Source of the DNA: Sorangium cellulosum So0157-2
Lineage (GTDB): Bacteria > Myxococcota_A > Polyangia > Polyangiales > Polyangiaceae
Assembly (NCBI RefSeq): GCF_000418325.1
Contig: NC_021658.1
Span: 6,958,001-7,022,000, forward strand
Length of the DNA stretch: 64,000 nucleotides
Reading direction: 5' to 3'
Made by a program: the position numbers and the translations under genes. Positions 28,346 to 35,755 of this stretch are shown piece after piece. Each line of letters begins with the position of its first letter. The stretch's first letter is position 1. The notes beneath the pieces are model-generated. The model had not been told where the DNA came from, did no database searches, and worked only from the letters and a program-made list of their open reading frames with translations.

Positions 28346-28641
28346 TGAGCGACGAGGCCGCGCAGGACGCAGGAAGGCAAAGGATCGCCTGCCAGTATGG
28401 CCGATCGGGGTGTCAGCGGTCAACACGCGAGCTCGCTCGCTCTGTGGCGGCGCTCTCATGGTGCGACGGATATATCAGCAACAGATCATTTCAATATCGA
28501 TGCACACCCAAAGCTTCGCGCGTCACGCGTCACGCGTCGCGCGACGCGCCGTCATCTTCTTCGAAGCTCTTCTGCTCGATCTCCCAGCCGGTGCTGCAGA
28601 GGCCGCACGATGTCCCGAGGGACATCGTGCGGCGGGGTGGG
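28346..28641. other. intergenic stretch upstream of the LuxR-type gene
   Basis: It contains an AT-rich patch (about 28470-28505, GGATATATCAGC...CAATATCGATGC) likely to hold the promoter of the regulator, a GCGTCACGC direct repeat near 28515-28545, and the esterase terminator. No gene is supported. Confidence 0.45.
28602..28633 (-). terminator. hairpin terminator after the esterase gene
   Basis: A perfect 15-bp inverted repeat (GCCGCACGATGTCCC / GGGACATCGTGCGGC) with two bases between the arms starts 8 bp beyond the esterase stop codon. It is stable enough for termination; there is no U-tract. Confidence 0.75.
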
Positions 28642-29796
28642 CTACGGCATGACGTGCCGCTTCAGCGCGGGCCAGCCGACCGAGGCGTTGCCGGGCTCGT
28701 GGCCGCCTCCCTGCTTCGTGCAGAGCGTCACCTCGACGCCGTCCTGGCAATTGGAGTAGGTCGAGCAGCCCTGCCCGTTCTCGGCCGACGGCGAGCCGGT
28801 GCAGCCGTTGATGTCGGCCCACTTCTGGAAGGTCGACTTCGCGCCGAGGAACGTGACGGGCATGCCGCGCACCACCGAGGAGCCTCCACCGGCGTAGGGC
28901 ACGATGGAATCCGACGTGCCCCGGAACGAGATCACGCTGATGGGGCGCGACGGCTCGCAGCCGCCGATGTTCTCCTGCAGGAGATCGAAGGCGGCGGGCG
29001 CCACGGCCGCGAACACGTCGGCGGCGTGGCAAGCGAGGTAGTGGGACATCCCGCCACCCATGGAGAAGCCGACCGCGTAGATGCGCTTGGGGTCGATGCA
29101 GGCGGTCTCCTGGACCTGCGCCACGAGGGCCCTGGCGAACGCCACGTCGTCGGTGTCGGCCACGCAGCAGGGCCCCACGTTCCAGGCGCCGCCCGAGGGG
29201 CCGGACAGCCCGCTCGGGAAGGCCATGATCACCCCCTCCGGGTCGGTCTGCGCCGGATACGGCGAGCCCGACCGCTCCGACGGGCCAGAGCCGCCGAGCG
29301 GGTGGAAGTCGACGACGAGCGGCACCGGCTTGCTGCCGTCGTACGTGGCAGGGACATGCAAGACGTAGCTGCGGCTACGGGAGCCCACCATCACCGTCTT
29401 GTTCGAGTCGCCAGCGCTCAGCGCGGGCGACGGGCAGGTGATGCTCCCGCCGCCGCCCGTACCGCCGCCGCTGCCCCCGGCGCCCGCGCCGCCGGTGCCC
29501 GCGCCGCCGGTGCCCGCGCCGCCGGTGCCCGCGTCCCCGGCGCCGCCCCCGCCGGTGCCGGTGCCGCCGGCCGAGCCCGTCGTGCCCGCGGACGACGTGG
29601 TCGTCGTCGTGTCCCCGGACGCGGCGCTGCCGCCGCTGCCGGAGGTGACGCCCGAGCTCGTCGTGCCGCTGGTGCCGCCGCCGTCGCCGCCGCCGGTGGT
29701 CGTCCCGTCGCTGCCGCTGCCGCAGCCCAAGAGGGCGATGCCGAGCGCTCCTGACAGCAGAATCTGCTTTGGTGAATTCATTCGCCGGTTCATCAT
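28642..29796 (-). CDS. secreted esterase lipoprotein, PHB depolymerase/feruloyl esterase-like
   Basis: The gene encodes 384 residues from ATG 29796 (GAAGGTG about 8 bases upstream; a second ATG at 29781 is also possible). The signal peptide ends in the lipobox-like LLGCGSG. A Gly/Thr/Ser low-complexity linker with TGGAG repeats (about 25-120) is typical of myxobacterial surface enzymes. The catalytic domain is an alpha/beta hydrolase of the esterase_phd/LpqC type: VPLVVDFHPLGGS (oxyanion region), GFSMGGG with nucleophile Ser245, Asp in TSDSIVPY and His in GGGHEPG. It should hydrolyse esters outside the cell, such as polyhydroxyalkanoate or feruloyl-polysaccharide esters. It is monocistronic with its own terminator. 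Confidence 0.87.
   Translation of the reverse strand: MMNRRMNSPKQILLSGALGIALLGCGSGSDGTTTGGGDGGGTSGTTSSGVTSGSGGSAASGDTTTTTSSAGTTGSAGGTGTGGGGAGDAGTGGAGTGGAGTGGAGAGGSGGGTGGGGSITCPSPALSAGDSNKTVMVGSRSRSYVLHVPATYDGSKPVPLVVDFHPLGGSGPSERSGSPYPAQTDPEGVIMAFPSGLSGPSGGAWNVGPCCVADTDDVAFARALVAQVQETACIDPKRIYAVGFSMGGGMSHYLACHAADVFAAVAPAAFDLLQENIGGCEPSRPISVISFRGTSDSIVPYAGGGSSVVRGMPVTFLGAKSTFQKWADINGCTGSPSAENGQGCSTYSNCQDGVEVTLCTKQGGGHEPGNASVGWPALKRHVMP
29486..29530. repeat. three copies of a 15-bp tandem repeat in the esterase linker
   Basis: GCGCCGCCGGTGCCC is repeated exactly three times, encoding the TGGAG units of the linker. Copy number could vary between strains without changing frame. Confidence 0.8.
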
Positions 29797-30599
29797 GGGT
29801 CAGCACCTTCGTTTGCGGTGGATATCGGGACGGTATCCGCTGTTCGGGTCGCGTCCTGGAAGCTTCAGCTCGAGGGATCGGGATGGCTCGGCGGCCGTGC
29901 GTCGGTCGTCATAGCTCCCTGGCCCGAGCAGGCGAGCGCCGCGGAGGCGGCGGACGCGGCGACCTCTGGAGCGGCCTCGCCGAGGTTGCGAAACGTCTCC
30001 AAGCGCCCTCGCGTCCCTGCTCCCAGATCGCCGTCGGTCCTCGCGTCACCCGATGCAGGTGACTGCAACGAGCTCATACCCGAAACCGCCGCAGCGAGGC
30101 ATAGGCATACCGGCCTATGCCTCGCCGCGGGGCGTCACGCACGCTCGGGGGACTGGACGACTCGGGCGAGGACCGAGAGCTCATTCGGCACTACGGTTGT
30201 CCTGGCCGCGGTCGGGCGCAGCGGCGCTCGGTCGCGACGGCTGCACGCCGCCGAGCGGGCAGCCTTGTCGCGAGCATGCTCGCATCCATGCAGGTCCGGG
30301 CCCGGCTCGGTCACCGCCTCCGCCAGTGAGCGAAGAGGGCCGCCACGGATGGCCAGGTGGCCAGCGCCGTGCCGCCTGCCCACGCGACAAACGACTCCAG
30401 CTGAAACGCGGCGGTGGGTCCTCGTGTTGATATCGCCGACGGAGCTGGTGTCAAAGCGTGCTGCCTCTGTACCCGGGAAGCCACGCCGCACCTGCCGACT
30501 GAAAGCGGACGCCTCCGTGGAAGACCAGCACGGTCGGCGATCGGGAGGGAGCCATCCTGACACTACGTTCCATAGAAGGCAACGCACGCGCTCTCGTGG
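29797..30599. other. 803-bp region without a supported gene
   Basis: It contains the second copy of the dispersed hairpin repeat (about 30035-30140), a perfect 14-bp palindrome GCGAGCATGCTCGC at 30270-30283, and the esterase promoter. Open frames crossing it owe their length to high GC and resemble frames through copy 1 of the repeat, not genes. Confidence 0.5.
30035..30140 (+). repeat. hairpin-bearing dispersed repeat, copy 2
   Basis: TGCAGGTGACTGCAACGA lies just before the hairpin GAGGCATAGGC-ATACCG-GCCTATGCCTC (30096-30123), then GGGGCGTCACGCACGC. Stem sequence is identical to copy 1 while the loop differs (ATACCG versus GAGTAT). Orientation is opposite to copy 1, about 19 kb away. Confidence 0.7.
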
Positions 30600-31148
30600 C
30601 TACGGCGCCGGCAGACCCGCCTCGGCGTAGGCGGCGAGATAGTCCGCCAGCAGCATGGGCAGATCGCCGCCGGCCCGGGTCATCCGGGCGTAGCGCGGAC
30701 CGGCGTGCAGCGGATGCTCGGACGCGACCGCGCCGATACGCTCGGCGAGCTCCTTCCGCCCGTAGATCGCGGGCGGCTGGGGGAGGCCGTCCACCCAATT
30801 GGCGTAGTCCTGGACCTCGACGGTGGCAGCCAGGCCGAGGGCTTCGGCGCGACGCACGACCTTGGCGCGGTCCATGTCCACCACCACGACCCACGGCAGC
30901 CCTCTCGCACCGGACACTTCTAGATCGTGCATCACGTCGGGAGGGCAGATAACGAGGGTCCCGCCTCCGGGCGAGGGCGTGCCCTGCTCGATCACGAGCG
31001 CGGGGACGCTCAGCCGAAGGCCAAGCGCTTGCGCCAGCTCGTCGAAGCGCCCCGCGCTCCGGATGGGGATGGGAACGACGCCGGCGGAGGACACGTGAGT
31101 GACGGTGGCGGTGCCTGGAAATACGACGACGGATTCGATCACGTTCAC
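30600..31148 (-). CDS. unknown protein directly downstream of the DUF4157 effector gene
   Basis: The product has 182 residues. GTG 31148 was chosen because AGAGGTGATC, nearly complementary to the 16S tail, lies a few bases upstream; a GTG at 31157 overlaps that site. The gene begins 11 bp after the effector stop codon, so the two are probably cotranscribed. The sequence starts VNVIESVVVFPG, has a VVVVDMDRAKVV strand and an acidic/aromatic C-terminus. I do not recognise the family. Position suggests an immunity, chaperone or accessory role for the effector; no motif confirms this. Confidence 0.6.
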   Translation of the reverse strand: MNVIESVVVFPGTATVTHVSSAGVVPIPIRSAGRFDELAQALGLRLSVPALVIEQGTPSPGGGTLVICPPDVMHDLEVSGARGLPWVVVVDMDRAKVVRRAEALGLAATVEVQDYANWVDGLPQPPAIYGRKELAERIGAVASEHPLHAGPRYARMTRAGGDLPMLLADYLAAYAEAGLPAP

Positions 31149-31159
31149 GGAGATCACCT

Positions 31160-34100
31160 CTAGTCGGTGCCGGCGTCGCGGCCAGGCGGAATCGGAACAG
31201 GCACCGGGCCGGCCGCGGGCGGCGGCTCGCTCGCCGACACCACGTTCAAATCGATGTCGAACCCCGACAGCACTTGCTGGTCGGGGCGGATACCATTGGC
31301 GGCAAGGTCTGCCGCGGAGAACTCCCCGCTGGCCGCGACACGTGCGCCGCCACTCACCCGGGCGCTGGCAATCCTCCCGCCGCTCTGGACGATTGAGTTT
31401 TGCGCGTACTGTACCGAGTGCGTTTCCAGGATGAACGCGTCGAGCTCGGCGGGGGACATCGGTCGATTGAGAGTGGCCTCGCGCGCGGCGATCTGCAGGA
31501 GCGTGCGGTTGTTGATGATGGTACTCATGTGCACCCTGCGCGGTCCCGCGAACGTCGCGCCCCGCTGCGCCTCCAGGATGCGCATCTGGCGCATGGTCAT
31601 GTAGGTTTCCAGGGGTGTTCCGCGCCCAGACACCATCTCGGGTGTGGTTTGGACCCAGCGGGTCCCCGACGGAATGTTGTCGAGGAAGGCATAGTCCATC
31701 GAGAACTCGCCCGTGGTTGCATTATATGAGCGCGCCATCGATCCGGTGGTGCCGTCCGGCGCAACGACCGTGGTGCGCACGTTGGTCACGTCGCCGCTGG
31801 TACGGACCACGTCGGTGAACGTCCAGCCGCCCTTCGGTGGAACCGCCGGATCGATGGCCTCGTACAGCCCGGGAACGCGCGCGGTCGTGCGACCACCAGG
31901 GGCCGGCGTCTCGTTTGGACGCGGACGCGATCCCACTTTGAACAGGCGGGCAAACAGCCAGGCGAGGAAGAGATTGGCCAGCAGTCCGCGGTCCCAGCGC
32001 TGTCCCGTGGCAATGTTCGCGACAATCCCGATCCCGGCGGAGAGAACCATGGCGGCAGCTACGGCGGCGGCGCCCTCCAGCCCCAGCCCGATGATCACGC
32101 CCACGCCGAGAGCCATGGCCGCGCCCGCGAACGTGCCGATGGCCGCGTTGCGGATGATGGCGTGCGGATCGTACCACGGGCGACCGGAGGCGATGTTCTC
32201 CTCGATCCCGGCCACGATCCCGCCCGCGAGGCCGCCGACCACCAGGGCGCCCGGACCCATGACCGGGAACAGCACCAGCGTCACGATGAGCCCGACCCAA
32301 AAGGACGGGCTCTTCAGCATATTCCACAGGTCCGCGAGCTGCTCCGCGAACCAATCGCCGACATCGGACAGAACGCTGCGCTGCACGGTGACGCCGCGCT
32401 CGCGTTGCCCCGCCCCGACGTGCTCGTCGACGCGCCGCTGGCCCTCGGCGATGCGGCCACGCACACCGCCGAGCGCCTCGCCAGCGCGCCGGTCGACCTC
32501 GGAGGCGCCGTGGTTCAGGCTCTGCTCGAGCGCGCCGACCGCCTGGCCGAACCCGGACGCAGCGGTGGAAGCGGCGGCGTCGAGCGTGCTCGCGGTGGTC
32601 GCCACGGCCTCGTCGCCAGCGCTCGCGGCGGCCTCGCGCATCGAGCCCATGGCTCCGGATGCGGCGCCGGCGACGCCGTCCGCGTGCGAGGCGAAGTCCG
32701 CGCTCGCCTGATCCAGCCGGGAGGAGATGGAGCTGGTGCCGGCCGCCAGGTTGGTCGCGCTCTCGGCGGAGGCGCCGGAGAGCGCGGCAGACACCGCGTC
32801 GCCGGCGCTGCTGGCCGCGGAAGCGCCCTCGCCGTGCGCTTCCGCGATCCGCTCGCGGATCTCACCCCCGATCCCGGCAGCGGTTTCCTCGTCCACCTGT
32901 GCATCGACGAGCTGCTCCGCGGCCGCGGCCTGGAGCTCGCGGCTGGACTCGACCGTCTGTCCGGCCTGCTCACGGAGGACCTCGACCGCGCCGGCGCCCG
33001 CCTCGGCCACCTGGCTGCGATGCTCGGCGCCGCGCGCGCGCAGATGGGCCGTCGCGCCGGATTCGGCCGCAGCGATCGCCCGACCGGCGGACCGCCCCTG
33101 CCTGCCCAAGGCACCGGCAGCGTCCCGGCTGGCCCCGGCCACGCCCTCGCGGGCGGCGCCGGCTGTCGTGCTCAGTCCCTCCATCAGGGGACCGGCCTCT
33201 GCAGCCACCGTGGCGCTCGCCTGTCCGGCGTGACGTGCCAGCTCGCCCGCGGCCTCCTCGGCGTGGACCTGCAGCCGAGCGCCCGCATCGGGGGCGGACG
33301 CGCTCATCTGATCCGCCGCGTCGGACGACACGCGACGGGCCACCTCGGCGTGGCCCTCGCGGGCGGCGCCTTCTCCGCCAGCACCAGCGCTGCTCTGACC
33401 GCGTGCTTCCGCCTCGGACGCGGTCAGCGCGGCTTCCGCCTGGTCTGTGGCAGCGTTGCCGGCCTCGGTCGCACGGCTCGCTTCTTCAGCGCCGGCTTCC
33501 GCGATCCGCGTGGCGCGGGATTGCACTTCGTCCGCGGCCCGGCGGGTGGCGGCGCCCTCCCAGACCGCAATCTGTGCCTGCTCGCCGGCCTCGGCCGCCT
33601 GGATGGCGCTGGTCTGGGCGGCGACCGAGGCATCGACGCCGGCGGTGGCATGCGCGGCCGAGGCCGAAACCTCCGCGACCTGCTGCTCCGCGGCCTGCGT
33701 GATGCCCTGCGCCTGTTCGTCCGCGGTGGCGGCCACCGCGTCGATCGAAGCGACCACGGCTTCCGTCAATGCGCGGCGCCCTTCGGCCGCGGATTCGGCC
33801 AGCGCGTCGAGGAGGACCTGCTGGCCCGGCGTCCGCGCCTCGGGCATGACGGGATCGGGTGCCTCGGCGAGTGCTGCGCGCGCCTCGGCGACGGCGCTCC
33901 GGAGCCCGGCCTCCGCCTCCTTGGCCGCGCCTTCGGCGAGCGCCTCAGGCGTCGCTGCTCCCGCTGCTGCTACCGGTCCGTTTCCCTCTGGGGCGGGGCC
34001 CGTGGCCGTCGTGCGGGGTGCGGCAGCAGGGGCCGCCGCCGGTTCCTGTCCCTGTCGGAGCGGGCTTTCCGCCGCGGCGGCGTCCGCTGCCGGTTCCTGT

Positions 34101-35149
34101 TCCTGTCGGAGCGGGCTTTCCGCTGCGGCCGGCGCCTGCGTGGGTGGCCGTGGCTGGGCCTCCTGCGCGGGTGCCCTGCTCGGACGATCGGCATTCGAGA
34201 TCTGGCCGGACGGACTTGCACCAGCTTCACGGCGATCGTGGTCGGCGCCGCGGCCCGGCGCGGTCGGGGTTTGGTCGCGCTGCGCCGGATCGTCCATCGT
34301 CGTCCGCGCCGGCGGCAGCTCGGGAGGTCGTTCGGTCTGGCCCCCGATCTCGACTGCGGCCGGCTGAGGTCGCGCGCTGCGCGATTGCTGGACGACGTGC
34401 GTCAGCTCGTGCGCCATCAGTCGGCGATCGGAGGACGATTCGCCCGCGGACACATAGATGTCCGAACCGCTGGTGAACGCGCGGGCCTCGAGGGCCGCGG
34501 CGGCTTCGCTGGCGAGCGCGTCGTCGTGCACCCTCACGTCGCGCAGATCACGCTGGAGCAGCGCCTCGACCGGGTTCCGAACGTTGGGACTGACGCGTCG
34601 CCCGCCGCCCCGACTTCGGTTCAGGTAGTCCTCGACCTCCGCCGACACGCCGGGGACACCGCCGCCACGCGCTACACGCTGCAGCTCCGCGCTCGTCCCG
34701 GCATCGCCCAATGACAGCGCCTCGTCCCGTTCGTTGTCCGACGCGGGTGGCGCTGGCATCCGCATGACCTGGTCCGCCACCCGATCGGCCTCCTCCTCGA
34801 GGGCATCGTCAGGCGAGCTGACGTGGAGCTTGGTCTGAATGGCGACCTCGGCGCTCGCGCCGACGCTCTGGCTCGGCCTGGTGCGCTCGGCGGTCGAGGC
34901 CGCGGGCCAGCGCTGGGAGCCCGGGGACGTGCGAGCGAGCTTGACGATATCGTCGTAGCCGGTCTCGACGAGCCGGCGCTGGACCGGCTTCTGTGGCTGC
35001 ATCGCCCGCGCGAGGAGCGCCTCGCGCATACGCGCGCCATAGCCCTCATCGAGCGTCACTGCGGACCTGCTCTGTAGGCGCGGTTGCGGGGCCCGTGGAG
35101 CGCTCAGCTTCGGATCGGACGCTGGAGGCGGCCGCACGTGAGCCTTCAT
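31160..35149 (-). CDS. DUF4157-containing eCIS effector (putative toxin)
   Basis: The protein has 1329 residues from ATG 35149. The N-terminal third holds a DUF4157 domain: the LEEEADRVADQVMRM helix (about 115-130) and HELTHVVQQ at 247-255, an HExxH zinc-protease-like motif. DUF4157 is a recognised marker of cargo carried by contractile injection systems. Pro/Glu/Gln-rich linkers with repeated ESPLRQ..EPA (about 330-370) lead to a long Ala/Glu/Ser-rich, probably helical region (about 390-930). Strongly hydrophobic segments follow (about 945-1080, e.g. VGLIVTLVLFPVMGPGALVVGG), then an unrecognised C-terminal domain (about 1090-1329, with MRQMRILEAQRGATFAGP). The layout (carrier domain, long spacer, hydrophobic pre-toxin, C-terminal domain) fits polymorphic toxins. 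The gene lies 0.6 kb downstream of the eCIS ATPase on the same strand and is followed by a small unknown gene. Loading and toxicity are inferred. Confidence 0.85.
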   Translation of the reverse strand: MKAHVRPPPASDPKLSAPRAPQPRLQSRSAVTLDEGYGARMREALLARAMQPQKPVQRRLVETGYDDIVKLARTSPGSQRWPAASTAERTRPSQSVGASAEVAIQTKLHVSSPDDALEEEADRVADQVMRMPAPPASDNERDEALSLGDAGTSAELQRVARGGGVPGVSAEVEDYLNRSRGGGRRVSPNVRNPVEALLQRDLRDVRVHDDALASEAAAALEARAFTSGSDIYVSAGESSSDRRLMAHELTHVVQQSRSARPQPAAVEIGGQTERPPELPPARTTMDDPAQRDQTPTAPGRGADHDRREAGASPSGQISNADRPSRAPAQEAQPRPPTQAPAAAESPLRQEQEPAADAAAAESPLRQGQEPAAAPAAAPRTTATGPAPEGNGPVAAAGAATPEALAEGAAKEAEAGLRSAVAEARAALAEAPDPVMPEARTPGQQVLLDALAESAAEGRRALTEAVVASIDAVAATADEQAQGITQAAEQQVAEVSASAAHATAGVDASVAAQTSAIQAAEAGEQAQIAVWEGAATRRAADEVQSRATRIAEAGAEEASRATEAGNAATDQAEAALTASEAEARGQSSAGAGGEGAAREGHAEVARRVSSDAADQMSASAPDAGARLQVHAEEAAGELARHAGQASATVAAEAGPLMEGLSTTAGAAREGVAGASRDAAGALGRQGRSAGRAIAAAESGATAHLRARGAEHRSQVAEAGAGAVEVLREQAGQTVESSRELQAAAAEQLVDAQVDEETAAGIGGEIRERIAEAHGEGASAASSAGDAVSAALSGASAESATNLAAGTSSISSRLDQASADFASHADGVAGAASGAMGSMREAAASAGDEAVATTASTLDAAASTAASGFGQAVGALEQSLNHGASEVDRRAGEALGGVRGRIAEGQRRVDEHVGAGQRERGVTVQRSVLSDVGDWFAEQLADLWNMLKSPSFWVGLIVTLVLFPVMGPGALVVGGLAGGIVAGIEENIASGRPWYDPHAIIRNAAIGTFAGAAMALGVGVIIGLGLEGAAAVAAAMVLSAGIGIVANIATGQRWDRGLLANLFLAWLFARLFKVGSRPRPNETPAPGGRTTARVPGLYEAIDPAVPPKGGWTFTDVVRTSGDVTNVRTTVVAPDGTTGSMARSYNATTGEFSMDYAFLDNIPSGTRWVQTTPEMVSGRGTPLETYMTMRQMRILEAQRGATFAGPRRVHMSTIINNRTLLQIAAREATLNRPMSPAELDAFILETHSVQYAQNSIVQSGGRIASARVSGGARVAASGEFSAADLAANGIRPDQQVLSGFDIDLNVVSASEPPPAAGPVPVPIPPGRDAGTD

Positions 35150-35755
35150 CGATGGGCCCTCATGGAGTGCGACGATATCACCGTCTCAGCACGCTGTCAT
35201 GCATGCCACCATCACCACGCGGAGCCTGCGCCCGCGCGGCGCTCGGCTGTCACGGCCGGGAGATGGCCAGGACCCTAGAGAGATGACAGCGAGGTGAAGC
35301 GCAGGTCATCCCTATCGTGCTCCGCCCCTGTCTGTATGCAGCAAATACAGTGCCGCGTCGCAGGGTCATGGAGGCAAACCCGTTGCAGGAGCATGGGGGC
35401 AGGAGGAGACGGGCCTGTACGACTCGCCCTCGGTGATGAAGTCGAACGCGGCATTCCGCATGTCGTGGATCGTCGCCATGAGCGCTTCCTTGTCGCCCAT
35501 CTTGGCCAGGCTGTGAATGGGGCGGCGGAGGCGCTGGTGCGTCTGGTGACCACCGACCCAAGGCACGATCAGGTCCGTCCACGCCGTCTCGATTTTCGCC
35601 ATCACGACGATGTGGTCGACAAGTAGCCTCAACACAGTCTTACGATTCACGCCCGTTGTGATACTGGGCTCGACGCAGGTGGAAAATTCCGGAATCCGGC
35701 CCTCCGCTTGATCCGCGGGACGCCCCCTCAATCGCGCGCTTCGCCGCGACGGCAT
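35150..35755. other. 606-bp gap between the eCIS operon and the effector gene
   Basis: Nothing firmly coding. Base composition is less GC-rich than the neighbouring genes, especially 35600-35690, where a possible transposase remnant is read on the minus strand. The part nearest 35150-35290 presumably holds the effector promoter. Confidence 0.5.
35600..35690 (-). pseudogene. possible IS1-type transposase fragment (helix-turn-helix part)
   Basis: The minus-strand frame reads ...STCVEPSITTGVNRKTVLRLLV..., similar in pattern to the N-terminal helix-turn-helix of IS1-family InsA proteins (TGVxxxTVxRLL). Codons such as CGT, ACT, TTG, AGG, CTA, CTT are unlike the GC-ending codons around it. No DDE domain, ends or target duplication are visible, so this is at most a small relic. 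Confidence 0.25.

Noticed and set aside
29818..30630. Plus-strand open frame of 270 codons downstream of the esterase promoter
   Set aside because: It runs through the dispersed repeat and resembles only the frame through the other repeat copy.
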